NCBI GenBank assembly: GCA_022606135.1
Contig: JABYQN010000005.1
Coordinates: 124,001-188,000 of the forward strand
Direction of reading: 5' to 3'
Length of the DNA: 64,000 bases
DNA from: Fomes fomentarius
Lineage: Eukaryota; Basidiomycota; Agaricomycetes; Polyporales; Polyporaceae
Part shown: in pieces, positions 1 to 10,205 of the stretch
Layout: every line of letters starts with the position of its first letter
Position numbering within the stretch: the stretch's first letter is position 1
The notes under the pieces: model-generated
The model's database searches: none
Told to the model about the DNA's origin: nothing
What the model saw: the letters and a program-made list of their open reading frames with translations, nothing else
Program-made: the position numbers and the translations under genes

Positions 1-1195
1 CTTGAAAGAGGGAGTAACCATTGCGCTCAATGGAGCCAGTCGAGAAGATGTGACCGATGGTGCCTGGTATGTAGTAGACGTGGTTCAGAGTAATTGCTAC
101 CTTCTGACCGTCTAACCAGGTTTCTCCAGACAGAGTTCCTTCCCCAAGTGCCTGAATGACGCTGCTATCACCTTGTCCAGCAGTGTTAAACAGTACAGGC
201 GAATCGAAGGGTTGGTACTCAATGAACTCAGAGAGATCACCGGTGATATGTTGAGAGGCTCCAGAGTCCATCAGCCATGCAGTCCAGTTCACACTGTTTG
301 AGGCCATAGCCTCATCATAGAAAGAAGCAGCGATGTTAGACGAACCGGTTACAAGTACAGATGATACAGACTCAGTAGTGACGTGCGCATGGTTATGAGA
401 AGTGTCCTTATTCTTCCCCTTGTCCTTATCCTTGTCTTTGTCCTTCCCTTTACCCTTGCCCTTGCCTTTGGGACGCTTCTCAGGGTACTTCTGATAGCAG
501 TTGGACTCATGATGAGAGCCACTCCCGCAATGAGAGCAGGGACCCTTGGGCTTCAGCTTGGTCTGGGAGACCTTGTTCGCAGACTGGCCATTCTTGCGCA
601 TGGACTCCTCAGCCAAGGTCTTCGACTGGATGTTGTCGAGAGTGACCTTGTCGAGGTCTGTAGTTGCCATAAGCGCAGAGACCATGGACCGGTACGACTC
701 CGGGATCTTGGACATCAAGAGAAGGGCTTGCATGTTGTCAGAGAGCGTGACGCCGTTGCTACTAATTTCGCGCAGGCGTGTGATAAGACGCATCATCTGA
801 TCCTGAAGGGGCTTCTGTTCGTTCATCCGAGGCTCAGCGACGAGCGACTCGAACAAACCCCAGACGTGGGCACTGTTAGGCTTGCCAAACTTGTTCTGTA
901 ACGCTTCCCAGGACTCAGCAGCAGTCATGTCCCTGGGTTGTCCACCCGAGACAGGAATCTGAGTGTCCAGAACGTAGTGAAAGTTTGGTGCGACATGCAT
1001 GTACATCATGCCACGAGCTTGCCCATCAAGTTTATCCCACTTGTCCTTGGCAGCTTGCTCAGTAGGACGAGTAGTGCCTTTGACAACACTCCAACAGTCC
1101 ATGAAGATGAAATAGCCCTTCATCTTGGCAGACCAGTCATTGTACTGATTTGCCGAAGAGAGGACAGGGATAGAGTCGACTTTGATATCTCCCAT
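1..1195 (-). CDS. Copia element A: gag and protease (partial, off left edge)
   Basis: Reading the minus strand from the ATG at 1195 gives an uninterrupted frame of about 398 codons running off the window. Gag comes first. It is followed by a CCHC zinc knuckle (C-S-H-C, then H and C at CX2CX4HX4C spacing), a Lys/Asp-rich linker, and the aspartic protease motif MDSGASQH. The order and motifs match the element at 50186-56679, but the protein is clearly diverged, so this is a separate copia family. The start was chosen because it aligns with the equivalent ATG at 51816 of the complete element. No stop or frameshift was seen, so this copy is much less decayed than its host element B. Family assignment is secure; activity is inference. 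Confidence 0.88.
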   Translation of the reverse strand, partial: MGDIKVDSIPVLSSANQYNDWSAKMKGYFIFMDCWSVVKGTTRPTEQAAKDKWDKLDGQARGMMYMHVAPNFHYVLDTQIPVSGGQPRDMTAAESWEALQNKFGKPNSAHVWGLFESLVAEPRMNEQKPLQDQMMRLITRLREISSNGVTLSDNMQALLLMSKIPESYRSMVSALMATTDLDKVTLDNIQSKTLAEESMRKNGQSANKVSQTKLKPKGPCSHCGSGSHHESNCYQKYPEKRPKGKGKGKGKDKDKDKDKGKNKDTSHNHAHVTTESVSSVLVTGSSNIAASFYDEAMASNSVNWTAWLMDSGASQHITGDLSEFIEYQPFDSPVLFNTAGQGDSSVIQALGEGTLSGETWLDGQKVAITLNHVYYIPGTIGHIFSTGSIERNGYSLFQ

Positions 1196-2242
1196 GATGG
1201 ATAAGAGGTATTGGGGAGAATCGAGATATTCCTCCTTGAGTCTAGAGTGAATGTGATAGGTGCGACAGGGGGCGCAGTGACGATAGGAGGAGGAAGGTAG
1301 ACTGGAGGAAGAGGACTTGAATCGACAGGAGGGGAGTTTCGAAGAGAGATCGGAGATAGAAATTAGACGAGATGAGGAGGGCTGTGCGTGAGTTTCTTCC
1401 TGAAGATAGGGAAGAGGAATCCGTGTTGTGGGTCGGTGTCCTGCTGCCAAGTTGCTGGATATGCCCAGTGGAAGGTCGGTTCGTACGGAAGAGGGAGTTG
1501 ATGGTAGCGATTGGGACAGAGCTGTACATCGCACTGGTCCCACTCCTGCTCTCCGTCGTCGTAGACGTAGTGATAACGATCGACCTGATCGTCTAGATCG
1601 AAGAGATGGGGCCGTTCGAGCAATCAAACGCTGATGCAGTAGAATGATGTTCTGCAAGTTCAGCGTTGACTTCAGCTTCAGAGTCGGAGCTGAGCTGAGG
1701 ACTATTGGCAGTAGTAGGCGGCTCCAGTACGATGGTTCAGAGAAAAAACGCGATGATTGACTTGCCACGTGCGAGATCTGGTAGAGAGGAACACCTATTG
1801 AGGTGAGCCAGAAGGTCAGGAAGCCGATATTCCCAACAATCCAGATAGAAGCGCCAACTGTGCCCAAGAAAAGCTATACGAGTCTAGGTATCAAAAAGAG
1901 TATAGTAAGGAGGGTCCGAAACGGTTGTCCTCCGGTCCAAAGGTGATAACCACCCCGGCTACAACAGCTGGCGGGCGCAAGTGCGTGGCCTGGCTGAGGA
2001 TACTTGAAAACCCGTGTGCCGCGAAAGCACCAAAGGTTGTACAAAGATACTAGATAGCGACTACTAAAAGCGCTCAGGGCTGCGTCACGAGCGCAGTAAA
2101 GTCCCCCTGGCAGCAGTGTCGGAGGGCACAGTCAAGAGTTAGGGAAAGTGAAGGAGAGTGCACGGGCAGAGAGTCGACGAACAGAGTTTGCGCGCAGAGT
2201 GTCGACAGAGGAGCAACTGATTAGAGCGCAGGGCTCATAACC
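1196..2242 (-). other. Copia A leader between LTR and gag
   Basis: This is the roughly 1-kb internal leader of element A. The part at 1363-1623 (minus) encodes a Trp/Tyr/Asp-rich stretch with a CPN motif. It resembles the protein-level reading of the leader of the complete element (51309-51480), although the DNA is diverged. The part around 1900-1960 is conserved with 51080-51140. The protein-level similarity suggests that a short upstream coding segment or a gag extension exists in both families. No clean ATG-initiated, in-frame link to gag was seen. Confidence 0.6.
2219..2242 (-). promoter_or_regulatory. Primer-binding site of copia A (initiator tRNA-Met internal fragment)
   Basis: Directly next to the LTR end, the plus strand reads GCGCAGGGCTCATAACC. 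This equals the anticodon-arm region of eukaryotic initiator tRNA-Met (the yeast tRNA has the same run). The element therefore appears to prime reverse transcription from an internally cleaved half-tRNA, as Drosophila copia does, rather than from the tRNA 3' CCA end. Confidence 0.75.
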
Positions 2243-2418
2243 TGATGAACTCTGAACCTGTAAGGCGAGGAGCGACTGTAAGTCACAACAGAGAGGGATC
2301 TTCAGTCAGTGAGCGAACGACTATATTGCATAGTGAAGTACCTGTAAGTCACAACAGAGAGGGACTACAAGTACTAAGTCAGTAAGAAGTAGTAGAGCAT
2401 ATGTAGGTAAGAGACTTA

Positions 2419-2449
2419 CTCTTCAGTCAGTGAGCGAACGACTGAAGAG
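2419..2449 (-). promoter_or_regulatory. Hairpin at predicted transcript start of copia A LTR
   Basis: A perfect 10-bp stem, CTCTTCAGTC / GACTGAAGAG, has an 11-nt loop containing GCTCACT. The stem starts 28 nt downstream of the first T of the TATA box, where transcription would be expected to begin. The complete element and B/C have the same hairpin with a compensating stem change. Confidence 0.7.
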
Positions 2450-2493
2450 CAGAGGCGAAGAAGGGACTGCTTTTATACATGAGGATGAGTCCA

Positions 2494-2586
2494 TGAGTCA
2501 GCGAATGAAGCAGTCACATGTAGCCATAAGACGATGAGTCAGAGTCCGTATCGGCTATGAGTCAGATACAGTCATAGCATGAGTCA
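2494..2586. promoter_or_regulatory. Cluster of four TGAGTCA bZIP sites in LTR A
   Basis: TGAGTCA occurs at 2494, 2535, 2558 and 2580, upstream of the TATA box in LTR orientation. TGA(G/C)TCA is the consensus site of Gcn4/AP-1-type bZIP factors. The B/C LTRs have two such sites (4538 and 4580), so this is a shared but variable enhancer arrangement. Confidence 0.55.
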
Positions 2587-2794
2587 GACATAAGGTCTAG
2601 AAGAGTCCGGTGCAGTGTAGAACGCACTGGTACGCACAGGAATGCACAGTAACCATATGGTCATGGGAAAGTACAGTAGGAGAACAAAGAAAAACATAAA
2701 TGGTAAGTAGGAACACAGCCTATCTAATCATATGACCATAAACAAGTGTACACAACTCCGGTCTGAGCACAGCTGGTAGTCCGGAAGTTCAACA

Positions 2795-4278
2795 TGAGTC
2801 ACTTATGGCGAACAAGACTTGGGTACTGGTTCCTCACCCAAAGGACCGGTCTATTGTCTCATGTCGCTGGGTCTATGATCGCAAGTCAGATGGACGTTAC
2901 AAGGCACGTCTTGTGGCTTGCAGTTTTACGCAAGTCTATGGGAAGGACTATTATGAAACCTTCTCTCCTGTCGCTCGTTTTGAGTCCATTTGTTATCTCT
3001 TCGCGCATGCAGCGCTTGAAGACTGGGACATTGATGCAATGGATGTTAAGACTGCATTCCTTAATAGAGACTTGAATGAGGAGGTCTATATGGAACAACC
3101 GGAGGGCTGGGGCGTGAAAGGCAAAGAGGATCATGTCTGTCTGCTTAAGAAGGCTATCTATGGCCTGAAGCAAGCCTCGCGCCAGTGGAACATTAAGATC
3201 CACAACTTGCTCGTCCAACAGGGATTTGCACAGATTATCCAGATGCTGGAGTCTACGTATATCGCCGGCAAGGGGGGGATACAGACCCTGATCGCGTCAC
3301 AATCATTGTTCTTTATGTTGACAACCTACTTCTCATGGGTAACAGTTGGACGCTGATCGATAAGGTCAAGAAGGTGCTTGGCAAGCAGTATAAACTGATG
3401 GACTTAGGCCCAGTTGAACGATTCCTTGGTCTGCGTATACGTCGAGATTGTCTCTCTAGGACACTTGACATCGACCAGAAAGAGTATATTGAGGCTATTC
3501 TGTCTAGTTACAAGATGTCTAACTGTAAGCCTGCACGTACTCCTCTCCCTGCTGGAGCAGTTCTTGAAGCTGCAAAGGCAGAAGCATCGGCATCTCTTTG
3601 CACGTGATTCCAAAGTTTGATGGGTAGTCTTCTCTATGCCTGTCTTGGGACACATCCAGACATCACGTTTACCATCAGCCATCTTGGTAAATATAGCGCT
3701 AATCCTTTGGAGCAACATCTCAATTATCTTCCCTACGTACTTCGTTATCTCCGAGGAACTTCAGACTTTCATCTGTGCTATGACGGTGCATCCAATGCTG
3801 GTCTGATCGCGTTTTCCAATTCGGACTGGGCAGAGGATCACGGCAATAGGCACTCACAAACCAGCTTCATCTTCAAGATGGCTAATGGTGCAATCTCTTG
3901 GGCATCTAGATGACAGCCTACTATTTTGCTTTCTTCCACTGAAGCAGAGTACAAGGCATCGTCAGATTGCAGCCGTCAGATGATGTGGCTAAGGATGTTT
4001 GGTGACGAGTTAGGGGACGATATGAGTGCATCTACGCCCATGTGTATTGACAACCATGGTGCTATCTTCCTCTCTCTGAGAACCTGGCCGTTGACCGGCG
4101 TGCAAAACATGTAGAGGTCCACTACCACTTTGTGCGCGAATACCTTGCCAGTGGGAGTATTGAGATCTACTACGTTCCAAGTGAGGAGAACATTGCAGAT
4201 GCGCTGACAAAGAATATTCCTTGATCTATACTCGAGTACTTTGTTAAGCACTCTGGTCTTGTTTCCTCTGCAGTTTGA
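2795..4278 (+). pseudogene. Copia element B: decayed reverse transcriptase/RNase H
   Basis: This is homologous along its whole length to 54592-56074 of the complete element: the RT palm region, then RNase H with a TEAEY motif, then the terminal tail and stop at 4276-4278. It is broken by in-frame TGA codons at 3605, 3911 and 4222, by small indels near 3230 and by a short insertion near 4075. In the YVDD box the sequence now reads YVDN. Many differences from the intact copy are CpG to TpG or CpA, for example CGA to TGA at 3911 and 4222. The 5' part of the element is absent because copia A interrupts it. Confidence 0.9.
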
Positions 4279-4289
4279 ACGAGTGGGAG

Positions 4290-4883
4290 TGTTGGAATTA
4301 CTATGGACTATGGACTATAAATGCGCATTAGGCACTTATGGGCACAGCATTTTCTTTGCCTATGTTTCCTTCTTACCTGATATGGTATACTCAATACTGT
4401 ACTTATATGGTTATCAGTTCTCACTTTGTCCAGTCCATTCCGGTGCATTCTACACTGCTCCGGATAGTTCTAGATAGTCTTGGATGCGTCCATGTGACCA
4501 TCTCTAGTACTTTCTACACCCTTCTCTTTGTTCTGTCTGAGTCATCGCTCCACCTTTCTTACTCATCGTTGGTTCACTCTGACTCAGACATATCACATGC
4601 TCTCCTTTCTGTTGCTTACTCATGCAGCTCCTGTACAGTATATAAGGAGGGACTTTCAGGGCTTTGTCTCCTCAGTCTTTGCTCACTGACTGAGGAGTAA
4701 GTACTTCATCCTACTATATGCCTTATGCTCTTACTTACATAGTACCTATAGCTCGTCTGTCTGCGTGTCTACTAGGTACTTATCCCTTTATGATTATAGT
4801 CTTTGCTCACTGACTGAGGACTCGTCTGTCTACGTGTCTACTAGTCGTTGCGACTCTTGCCTTCACAGGTTCAGACTTCATCA
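4290..4883 (+). repeat. 3' LTR of copia B (594 bp)
   Basis: It begins TGTTGGAATTAC right after a GAGTGGGAG purine tract and ends CTTCATCA. The length equals both LTRs of the complete element. Contents are TATATAA at 4639-4645, a hairpin at 4668-4697 (CTCCTCAGTC / GACTGAGGAG), and bZIP-type sites TGAGTCA at 4538 and TGACTCA at 4580. No matching 5-bp target duplication can be tested, because the 5' end of B is outside the window. Confidence 0.92.
4668..4697 (+). promoter_or_regulatory. LTR hairpin at predicted transcript start (B)
   Basis: A 10-bp perfect stem with loop TTTGCTCACT begins 29 nt after the first T of TATATAA. A shorter second copy of the loop and inner stem (AGTC...GACT) lies near 4797-4820. 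Identical hairpins are at 6311-6340 (inverted), 50564-50593 and 56464-56493. Confidence 0.7.
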
Positions 4884-6124
4884 TAGGCAACCAGTTCTCG
4901 AGTTATGGGATTCATGAGGAAGCCAGATGCATATTCAGCTTGTGGGAATTTTTCAGGGACATTCACATGGTATTCGGGCATTCTAGAACTTGATAATAGT
5001 TGCGAGTACATGCATACAGATGGCTGTAAGTTTTGAGGCCAGTGGGAGGGGAACAAGTGGGGCAAAATGTCTGAACTCGTCAAGATCCATGTCTGAAGTC
5101 TGGGATTCTGGGATGTCTGAAACATCTGAAAATGATGTCTGTGATGTCTGATGGCATCTGTGACAGACGTTTCAGAGATCATGAGAATTACTGATGTACT
5201 ACCCACTTAAGGTGCTCTTCTTGGCATTGCAAGTTTCTCACATCTTCAAATGTTCAGCAGTGGTATATAATAACAGAGTTGAAGCGAAGAAGGCCAGTGG
5301 CCTATTGGTTCATACAGTGCAATATCTATGCTGACCTGAATCTGTAGTTTGACTCGTTATCTCCCCATCAATGCATTTGGCAAGCATCCACAACGCTGTC
5401 AGTGTTGATCTTCCTGATCGAGACCTGCTTCGGATGCATGCGGCATTGGCAGAGGTCATCCCATGGAGCGACGCCGTTCGCGTTTTCCTGTCGAATATAT
5501 ACCATCCCTGTTGGCGGGGGTACCAGTATTAGTCCCTGGGCAGGTTCATCAATTATCGCAGTCTGTTGAGGACACTACATTGTGTTGGGGCTGTAGCTAC
5601 AGTGCACTTGAACAAGGTGACTGGTACTTGTATTCAATTGTATGTTTCTGTTTCTGTTTCTGGCTTCCATTAGGTTGGAACTGCTCCTCCGAATCAGGAT
5701 GTTGAAACGCCCTGTCAACACCCTAGTTCCGCACAATCCAAGTCACTCATCCCTGTCCCTGACAAGCGAATTGGCTGGACAAAGGCTGGCTTGCATTCTA
5801 CGTCCACTATAGTACAAAATGTGAAGGTGGTAGGAGAACGAGTGACCAGTGCGACAGTGTGAGCCGTCAGATGGCCACCAGGTGGGCTTATAACATTCGG
5901 ACGGGCGATTCAGATAAGTAGCATTGTACATGTGCTGTGGCGAACGTTGAGGTGTCCATGGCACGTCACCATTGAGGTGTGGCCCGGCGTTGGTTGACGA
6001 GTCAAACTGGACATTCTCTGTTGTGTCGAAGCTTATGGAATGATGCTTTATGAGAACCATAATGTACCTTCACTGGTAGCAACTACTACTGGATTACATC
6101 ATACTCATACAATTTCCATGGCAT
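4884..6124. other. Single-copy spacer inside the inverted repeat
   Basis: No convincing gene. The sequence shares nothing visible with the flanking arms. A short frame at about 5371-5480 (plus) reads as ordinary protein (NAVSVDLPDRDLL...) but is soon lost, so it may be a fragment of an old coding region. The stretch is probably host or older repeat DNA into which elements B and C inserted from opposite sides. Confidence 0.4.
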
Positions 6125-6718
6125 TGATGAAGTCTGAACCTGTGAAGGCAAGAGTCGCAACGACTAGTAGACACGTAGACAGACGAGTCCTCAGTCAGTG
6201 AGCAAAGACTATAATCATAAAGGGATAAGTACCTAGTAGACACGCAGACAGACGAGCTATAGGTACTATGTAAGTAAGAGCATAAGGCATATAGTAGGAT
6301 GAAGTACTTACTCCTCAGTCAGTGAGCAAAGACTGAGGAGACAAAGCCCTGAAAGTCCCTCCTTATATACTGTACAGGAGCTGCATGAGTAAGCAACAGA
6401 AAGGAGAGCATGTGATATGTCTGAGTCAGAGTGAACCAACGATGAGTAAGAAAGGTGGAGCGATGACTCAGACAGAACAAAGAGAAGGGTGTAGAAAGTA
6501 CTAGAGATGGTCACATGGACGCATCCAAGACTATCTAGAACTATCCGGAGCAGTGTAGAATGCACCGGAATGGACTGGACAAAGTGAGAACTGATAACCA
6601 TATAAGTACAGTATTGAGTATACCATATCAGGTAAGAAGGAAACATAGGCAAAGAAAATGCTGTGCCCATAAGTGCCTAATGCGCATTTATAGTCCATAG
6701 TCCATAGTAATTCCAACA
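6125..6718 (-). repeat. 3' LTR of copia C (594 bp, inverted twin)
   Basis: This is an exact mirror of 4290-4883 around position 5504, so its TATA box, hairpin and bZIP sites are the same. The 3' ends of the two elements face each other. The flank here (ATGCC in element orientation) differs from that of B (TAGGC), as expected for two separate insertion sites. Confidence 0.92.
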
Positions 6719-6729
6719 CTCCCACTCGT

Positions 6730-7641
6730 TCAAACTGCAGAGGAAACAAGACCAGAGTGCTTAACAAAGTACTCGAGTATAGATCAAGGAATATTCTTTG
6801 TCAGCGCATCTGCAATGTTCTCCTCACTTGGAACGTAGTAGATCTCAATACTCCCACTGGCAAGGTATTCGCGCACAAAGTGGTAGTGGACCTCTACATG
6901 TTTTGCACGCCGGTCAACGGCCAGGTTCTCAGAGAGAGGAAGATAGCACCATGGTTGTCAATACACATGGGCGTAGATGCACTCATATCGTCCCCTAACT
7001 CGTCACCAAACATCCTTAGCCACATCATCTGACGGCTGCAATCTGACGATGCCTTGTACTCTGCTTCAGTGGAAGAAAGCAAAATAGTAGGCTGTCATCT
7101 AGATGCCCAAGAGATTGCACCATTAGCCATCTTGAAGATGAAGCTGGTTTGTGAGTGCCTATTGCCGTGATCCTCTGCCCAGTCCGAATTGGAAAACGCG
7201 ATCAGACCAGCATTGGATGCACCGTCATAGCACAGATGAAAGTCTGAAGTTCCTCGGAGATAACGAAGTACGTAGGGAAGATAATTGAGATGTTGCTCCA
7301 AAGGATTAGCGCTATATTTACCAAGATGGCTGATGGTAAACGTGATGTCTGGATGTGTCCCAAGACAGGCATAGAGAAGACTACCCATCAAACTTTGGAA
7401 TCACGTGCAAAGAGATGCCGATGCTTCTGCCTTTGCAGCTTCAAGAACTGCTCCAGCAGGGAGAGGAGTACGTGCAGGCTTACAGTTAGACATCTTGTAA
7501 CTAGACAGAATAGCCTCAATATACTCTTTCTGGTCGATGTCAAGTGTCCTAGAGAGACAATCTCGACGTATACGCAGACCAAGGAATCGTTCAACTGGGC
7601 CTAAGTCCATCAGTTTATACTGCTTGCCAAGCACTTTCTTG
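6730..7641 (-). pseudogene. Copia element C: decayed RT/RNase H 3' part
   Basis: The protein readings are identical to the 3' part of B, including the three shared stop codons. It is truncated at 7641, in the middle of reverse transcriptase, where the D LTR begins. Confidence 0.9.
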
Positions 7642-8172
7642 TGTTACAATTTGATAAGTATGTGATACTAGTGGTTAACTACGTGATTAGGATTATAGTA
7701 TTTGATTGTTGTACTTGTACTTTTAAGATTCTCATGCTATAGGGTTCTTCAGTTGTATGGTCATCCAGTAGTAGTCAGTCAGGACTATGGACTTAGTCAG
7801 CTAGACTGCACACACTCCTTCTGATTAGTCAACTCGACTGTGCAGTCTGTCATTGTGACTGTGCAGTTAGTCAGGTTGACTGCACAGTTAGTCAGATTGA
7901 CTGTGCAGCAGTAAGGACTTACCAATACACAGTTCACTGTAAAAATTCCGCAGTCTCCTTACATGTATATAAGGGGAGGATGTCTCAGAGCAACTCCCCA
8001 AGCTTTAGTCTCTTCACGAATAAGACAGGCTATACTCTAGCAAGTTATCACTCACTCTCTCAGACGAACTTCAAGGTCTCCTTTGGATAAGGATTGATTG
8101 GACTAGCCAGGTCATAAGGAACTAGGGTTACAACTCAAGTAGAACATTTAATAGTCACGCGAGAGCGTAACA
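7642..8172 (+). repeat. LTR D, left copy (531 bp)
   Basis: It begins TGTTACAATTTG and ends GAGCGTAACA, giving the usual TG...CA ends. A TATA box (TATATAA, 7966-7972) is present. Between 7815 and 7915 there are several imperfect copies of a roughly 23-bp unit (GACTGTGCAGTTAGTCAG...). It is unrelated in sequence to the copia LTRs. The superfamily of the parent element is unknown. Confidence 0.8.
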
Positions 8173-8846
8173 TTTAGACTAAAGCTTGACTTCTCCACTT
8201 TTCTAAGTGCAGAGAACCCACAAGAACAAGGAACTTCTTTCTCACTTAACACTGAGAAAGAACAGAACAGGCAAAATGGCAGAGAACAGGATAAGCCATC
8301 CTCTTCTATAAAGGCCAAAGAACGTAACGATACCAGGGTTCAGATGAGAGAAGTCCCTACCATCGTCACCAAGACTAGTCATCTCAGAAGTCACAGTTAC
8401 AAGACCACCGACTCCGTATCCTGGACGTAAACAACTCTCACAAACAATCCCATTTGTAGAGGATGTTTCATCCACACACTTGAGTCCAGATACTCTTGTA
8501 AATGACTTGCAGAGGGCACAGGAGTGCCAGGAATATAGGAATTCACTGGCCATGAGCAGCTTCACTGGAGTAGTACAGGATATACTCCCACAAGCACGAA
8601 CAGTTTCTGGATCATCAGGAGGAATAGATTCAGACAACAGAGAAACAGACCCAGACAGGACATCAACTGCAGGAATATTCCACAGGAAACAGCAAGTTCC
8701 AGTGGACACAGTTGACGCACTTCAGATTATAACGGATGATCTTGAAGTATTAAGGAAGGAAGAAGTTACACAAGACTATCATCCAGCTTTCGACAAAGCA
8801 TATCAATACCTCATACAAACTATCCAGATCTTGGACACAGTCCCAA
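8173..8846. other. Interior between the two inverted D LTRs
   Basis: 674 bp. Two overlapping frames are open. A minus frame at 8242-8709 (155 codons) has a CX2C...CX2C pattern around residues 65-90. A plus frame (about 8350-8884) is open on the other strand and enters the right LTR. Neither shows a domain I recognise, and I cannot tell which, if either, is coding. No tRNA-like primer-binding site is evident at either edge. Confidence 0.35.
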
Positions 8847-9377
8847 TGTTACGCTCTCGCGTGACTATTAAATGTTCTACTTGAGTTGTAACCCTAGTTC
8901 CTTATGACCTGGCTAGTCCAATCAATCCTTATCCAAAGGAGACCTTGAAGTTCGTCTGAGAGAGTGAGTGATAACTTGCTAGAGTATAGCCTGTCTTATT
9001 CGTGAAGAGACTAAAGCTTGGGGAGTTGCTCTGAGACATCCTCCCCTTATATACATGTAAGGAGACTGCGGAATTTTAAGAGTGAACTGCGTATTGGTAA
9101 GTCCTTACTGCTGCACAGTCAATCTGACTAACTGTGCAGTCACCCTGACTAACTGCACAGTCACAATGACAGACTGCACAGTCGAGTTGACTAATCAGAA
9201 GGAGTGTGTGCAGTCTAGCTGACTAAGTCCGTAGTCCTGACTGACTACTACTGGATGACCATACAACTGAAGAACCCTATAGCATGAGAATCTTAAAAGT
9301 ACAAGTACAACAATCAAATACTATAATCCTAATCACGTAGTTAACCACTAGTATCACATACTTATCAAATTGTAACA
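8847..9377 (-). repeat. LTR D, right copy, inverted (531 bp)
   Basis: This mirrors 7642-8172 around 8509.5, with the same length and only a few mismatches (for example near 9076, 9096 and 9145). The orientation is opposite to the left copy, unlike the direct LTRs of a normal retrotransposon. The flanks show no target duplication: TCTTG on the left and GTTCG on the right. Confidence 0.8.
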
Positions 9378-9990
9378 GTTCGCCCTTGACCTCGACTGGG
9401 TTGGGCTCAGGAGGTAGTTTGCCATTGACTTCATTGCCTGTCCATGGAGTTAGATGGTCGACATGAATGACATTGTGCCTGGAGAGCATCAAGTGGGGGA
9501 TTTGGAATTGGTAAGCAAGGTCGCCCACTCATTCTACTACCACGTAGGGACCAAGTCGTCGGGGGCCCAGCTTACGGCTTGCTTGGTAGATTGTGATGTC
9601 TTTGGAGTCCATCCAGACTCGATGGCCCACCTTGAACACATGAGGCTTTGGCTTCCCTTGTTCAGACTGTTCCTTCATGGTCTCCTTCTCCATCCGCAGT
9701 GCGGCTTCTGCCTCTCGTCAAACCTCTCATAGTGTCTTGAGTTGTTGCTCTAGGACAGACAATTTTGAGGGGTTGCCAATGGGCACCATGAAGTCTCGAC
9801 AATATCCATACACAACAAGGGCAACATGTCAAGCACAGAGTGCAGATTACTATTGAGCATGAACTCAGCAGTGGGAAGGTGGTCAACCCAATTGTCCTGA
9901 CGTGCATTGGTGAAAAGGCGAAGGTGCTTCTCTACTTGGCAGGATCAGATGGAGATCCAGACGAGGAGAGAGAGGTACATAGAACATTGC
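9378..9990 (-). pseudogene. Ty3/gypsy pol relic: integrase C-terminal end
   Basis: In several frames the minus strand gives the typical end of a gypsy integrase: DHLPTAEFMLNSNLHS, then a GHRVWMDSK-like stretch, a LGP...V box, GDLAYQFQIP, and a VDHLTPW.GNEVNGKLPPEP tail. Frame changes occur around 9530, 9660 and 9790, so it is non-functional. It is cut off by LTR D at 9377/9378. Confidence 0.75.
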
Positions 9991-10205
9991 CGCACACGAG
10001 GCGTGAAGAGCAACGATGGCCAGCTGAGAGCTGCAGCCTCTCACACGAAGTTTTGTTCAGTCGTTGAATCCATACAAGCAAAATGAGCGGAGGGGCAGTA
10101 ACACATTAGTACTTTTAAGCTGCCAGTGGAGCGTGTCTATGTCATAACCATGCAGGAGGCGATAGCGAAGCACATTACGGAGAAATAAAGTACTGGTCGA
10201 CATGC

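Larger units (their letters stand above)
2243..2794 (-). repeat. LTR of copia element A (552 bp)
   Basis: On the minus strand it begins TGTTGAAC at 2794 and ends ATCA at 2243, next to the primer-binding site, so it is the 5' LTR of element A. It carries a TATA box (TATAAAA, 2477-2471), a hairpin at 2419-2449 and four TGAGTCA motifs. A 23-bp segment reading TGTAAGTCACAACAGAGAGG appears twice, near 2278 and 2346. The right end abuts element B at 2794/2795, where B resumes in the middle of reverse transcriptase, so A is nested in B. The other LTR and the other copy of the target duplication lie outside the window. Confidence 0.85.
3367..7641. repeat. 1.5-kb near-perfect inverted repeat (arms 3367-4883 and 6125-7641)
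   Basis: Every position p in 3367-4883 pairs with 11008-p. Both arms carry the 3' half of pol plus a 594-bp LTR, with the same premature stops and indels. The one mismatch I found is 3373 versus 7635, eight bases from the outer end. The inner ends stop exactly at the LTR termini (4883 and 6125). The outer right end stops exactly where LTR D begins (7642). The 1241-bp spacer is single copy. Confidence 0.92.

Noticed and set aside
4338..4700. 120-codon frame found in every copia LTR
   Set aside because: It lies wholly in the LTR across the TATA box and hairpin. It is preserved only because the LTRs are recent copies.
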